Positions 5,640 through 6,037 of a DNA stretch of 6,037 bases are shown one piece after another; the first letter of the stretch is position 1, and every line of letters starts with the position of its first letter. Origin of the DNA: Deltaproteobacteria bacterium (lineage in GTDB: Bacteria; Desulfobacterota; Binatia; UBA9968); contig JACPFH010000549.1 in NCBI GenBank assembly GCA_016183075.1, positions 1 through 6,037 of the forward strand. Reading direction: 5' to 3'. A model generated the notes under the pieces. It was not told where the DNA came from and made no database searches. It worked only from the letters and a program-made list of their open reading frames with translations. A program made the translations under genes and the position numbers.

Positions 5640-6037
5640 ATGACGGATCATCTTCAAAATATCATGACGAAAATCGCTGAATCGGTGGAGTATCGGGGTA
5701 TCCTGGGAACCCTCAAGACCTGCATGGCGACCGTAATCCATCCGATCCTGAACGATGAGCGGGTCATCCGGCACAGAGAGCGGAGATTCGATCGGAAGTT
5801 CGGGACGGATACGGCCGGCATCATCCCTATCGAAGAGCTGCATCTCGAGGGCCCGTCGGCGGCGCACGGAATCCATTATCAGGCCTCGCGGCCCGTGGTG
5901 CTGAAGGACGCGCTCGCCGGCCTCCAGATCAACTACCGGGAATTCACGCTAGTCGATTTCGGCTGCGGGAAAGGGAAGGCCCTCTTGCTGGCCTCGGATT
6001 TCCCGTTCCAGAAGATCATCGGCGTCGAGCTGTCGCC
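5640..6037 (+). CDS. Class I SAM-dependent methyltransferase, 5' part (cut by window edge)
   Basis: The frame runs from ATG 5640 to the last base without a stop, giving 132 complete codons. An N-terminal, mostly helical region of about 100 residues contains FDRKFGTDTAG and GIHYQASRP. It leads into the Rossmann-fold SAM-binding motif I, LVDFGCGKGKALLLA (from Leu104, with Asp106 and the G-x-G-x-G loop 108-112). IIGVEL (to Leu131) follows, in which Glu130 is the acidic residue expected to bind the ribose hydroxyls of SAM. The substrate-binding part is missing, so the target (small molecule, lipid or protein) cannot be named. Proteins with this N-terminal pattern are usually annotated only as class I methyltransferases. 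It lies 97 bases after the putative membrane protein with its own strong ribosome binding site. Confidence 0.85.
   Translation, partial: MTDHLQNIMTKIAESVEYRGILGTLKTCMATVIHPILNDERVIRHRERRFDRKFGTDTAGIIPIEELHLEGPSAAHGIHYQASRPVVLKDALAGLQINYREFTLVDFGCGKGKALLLASDFPFQKIIGVELS

Noticed and set aside
5362..5643. + strand ORF (93 codons) overlapping the membrane-protein ORF and the methyltransferase start
   Set aside because: It has no motif, and its end crosses the strong ribosome binding site of the methyltransferase. The competing frame has better third-position GC and a membrane helix.

Overview
The window carries seven reasonably supported protein genes plus one weak small ORF, all on the + strand. 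No tRNA, rRNA, CRISPR array or transposase was seen. The strongest block (about 1930-4784) is GC-rich with proteobacterial-style codon use. A free-living high-GC bacterium, perhaps an alphaproteobacterium, is a reasonable guess, but nothing here fixes the taxon.

Region by region: positions 1-165 hold no recognisable gene. A promoter-like element overlapping a perfect TGTCAG-N4-CTGACA palindrome precedes a Crp/Fnr-family regulator (303-1016). Then come an unrecognised 82-residue protein (1070-1318) and a small stand-alone CBM48 glycogen-binding-type protein (1370-1669). This left part is clearly more AT-rich than what follows. A short junction (1670-1929) holds a possible 53-codon ORF and a TTGACA-type promoter candidate.

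The core of the window is a tightly coupled gene pair. The first gene (1930-4065) encodes a 711-residue fusion of a two-HKD phospholipase D/cardiolipin-synthase-like domain to a C-terminal multi-pass VTT/DedA-type membrane domain. The second (4062-4784) encodes an endonuclease/exonuclease/phosphatase (EEP) fold hydrolase and overlaps the first by four bases. The pairing recalls E. coli clsB (ybhO) with ybhP, and suggests a membrane phospholipid synthesis or remodelling function. A GC-rich hairpin and T-run follow.

Positions 4841-5161 have no convincing gene. They are followed by a putative single-pass membrane protein (5162-5542, tentative). The 5' part of a class I SAM-dependent methyltransferase begins at 5640 with a strong ribosome binding site and runs off the right edge. 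The clearest functional unit is the PLD-VTT/EEP pair. The link between it and the regulator/CBM48 block is positional only.
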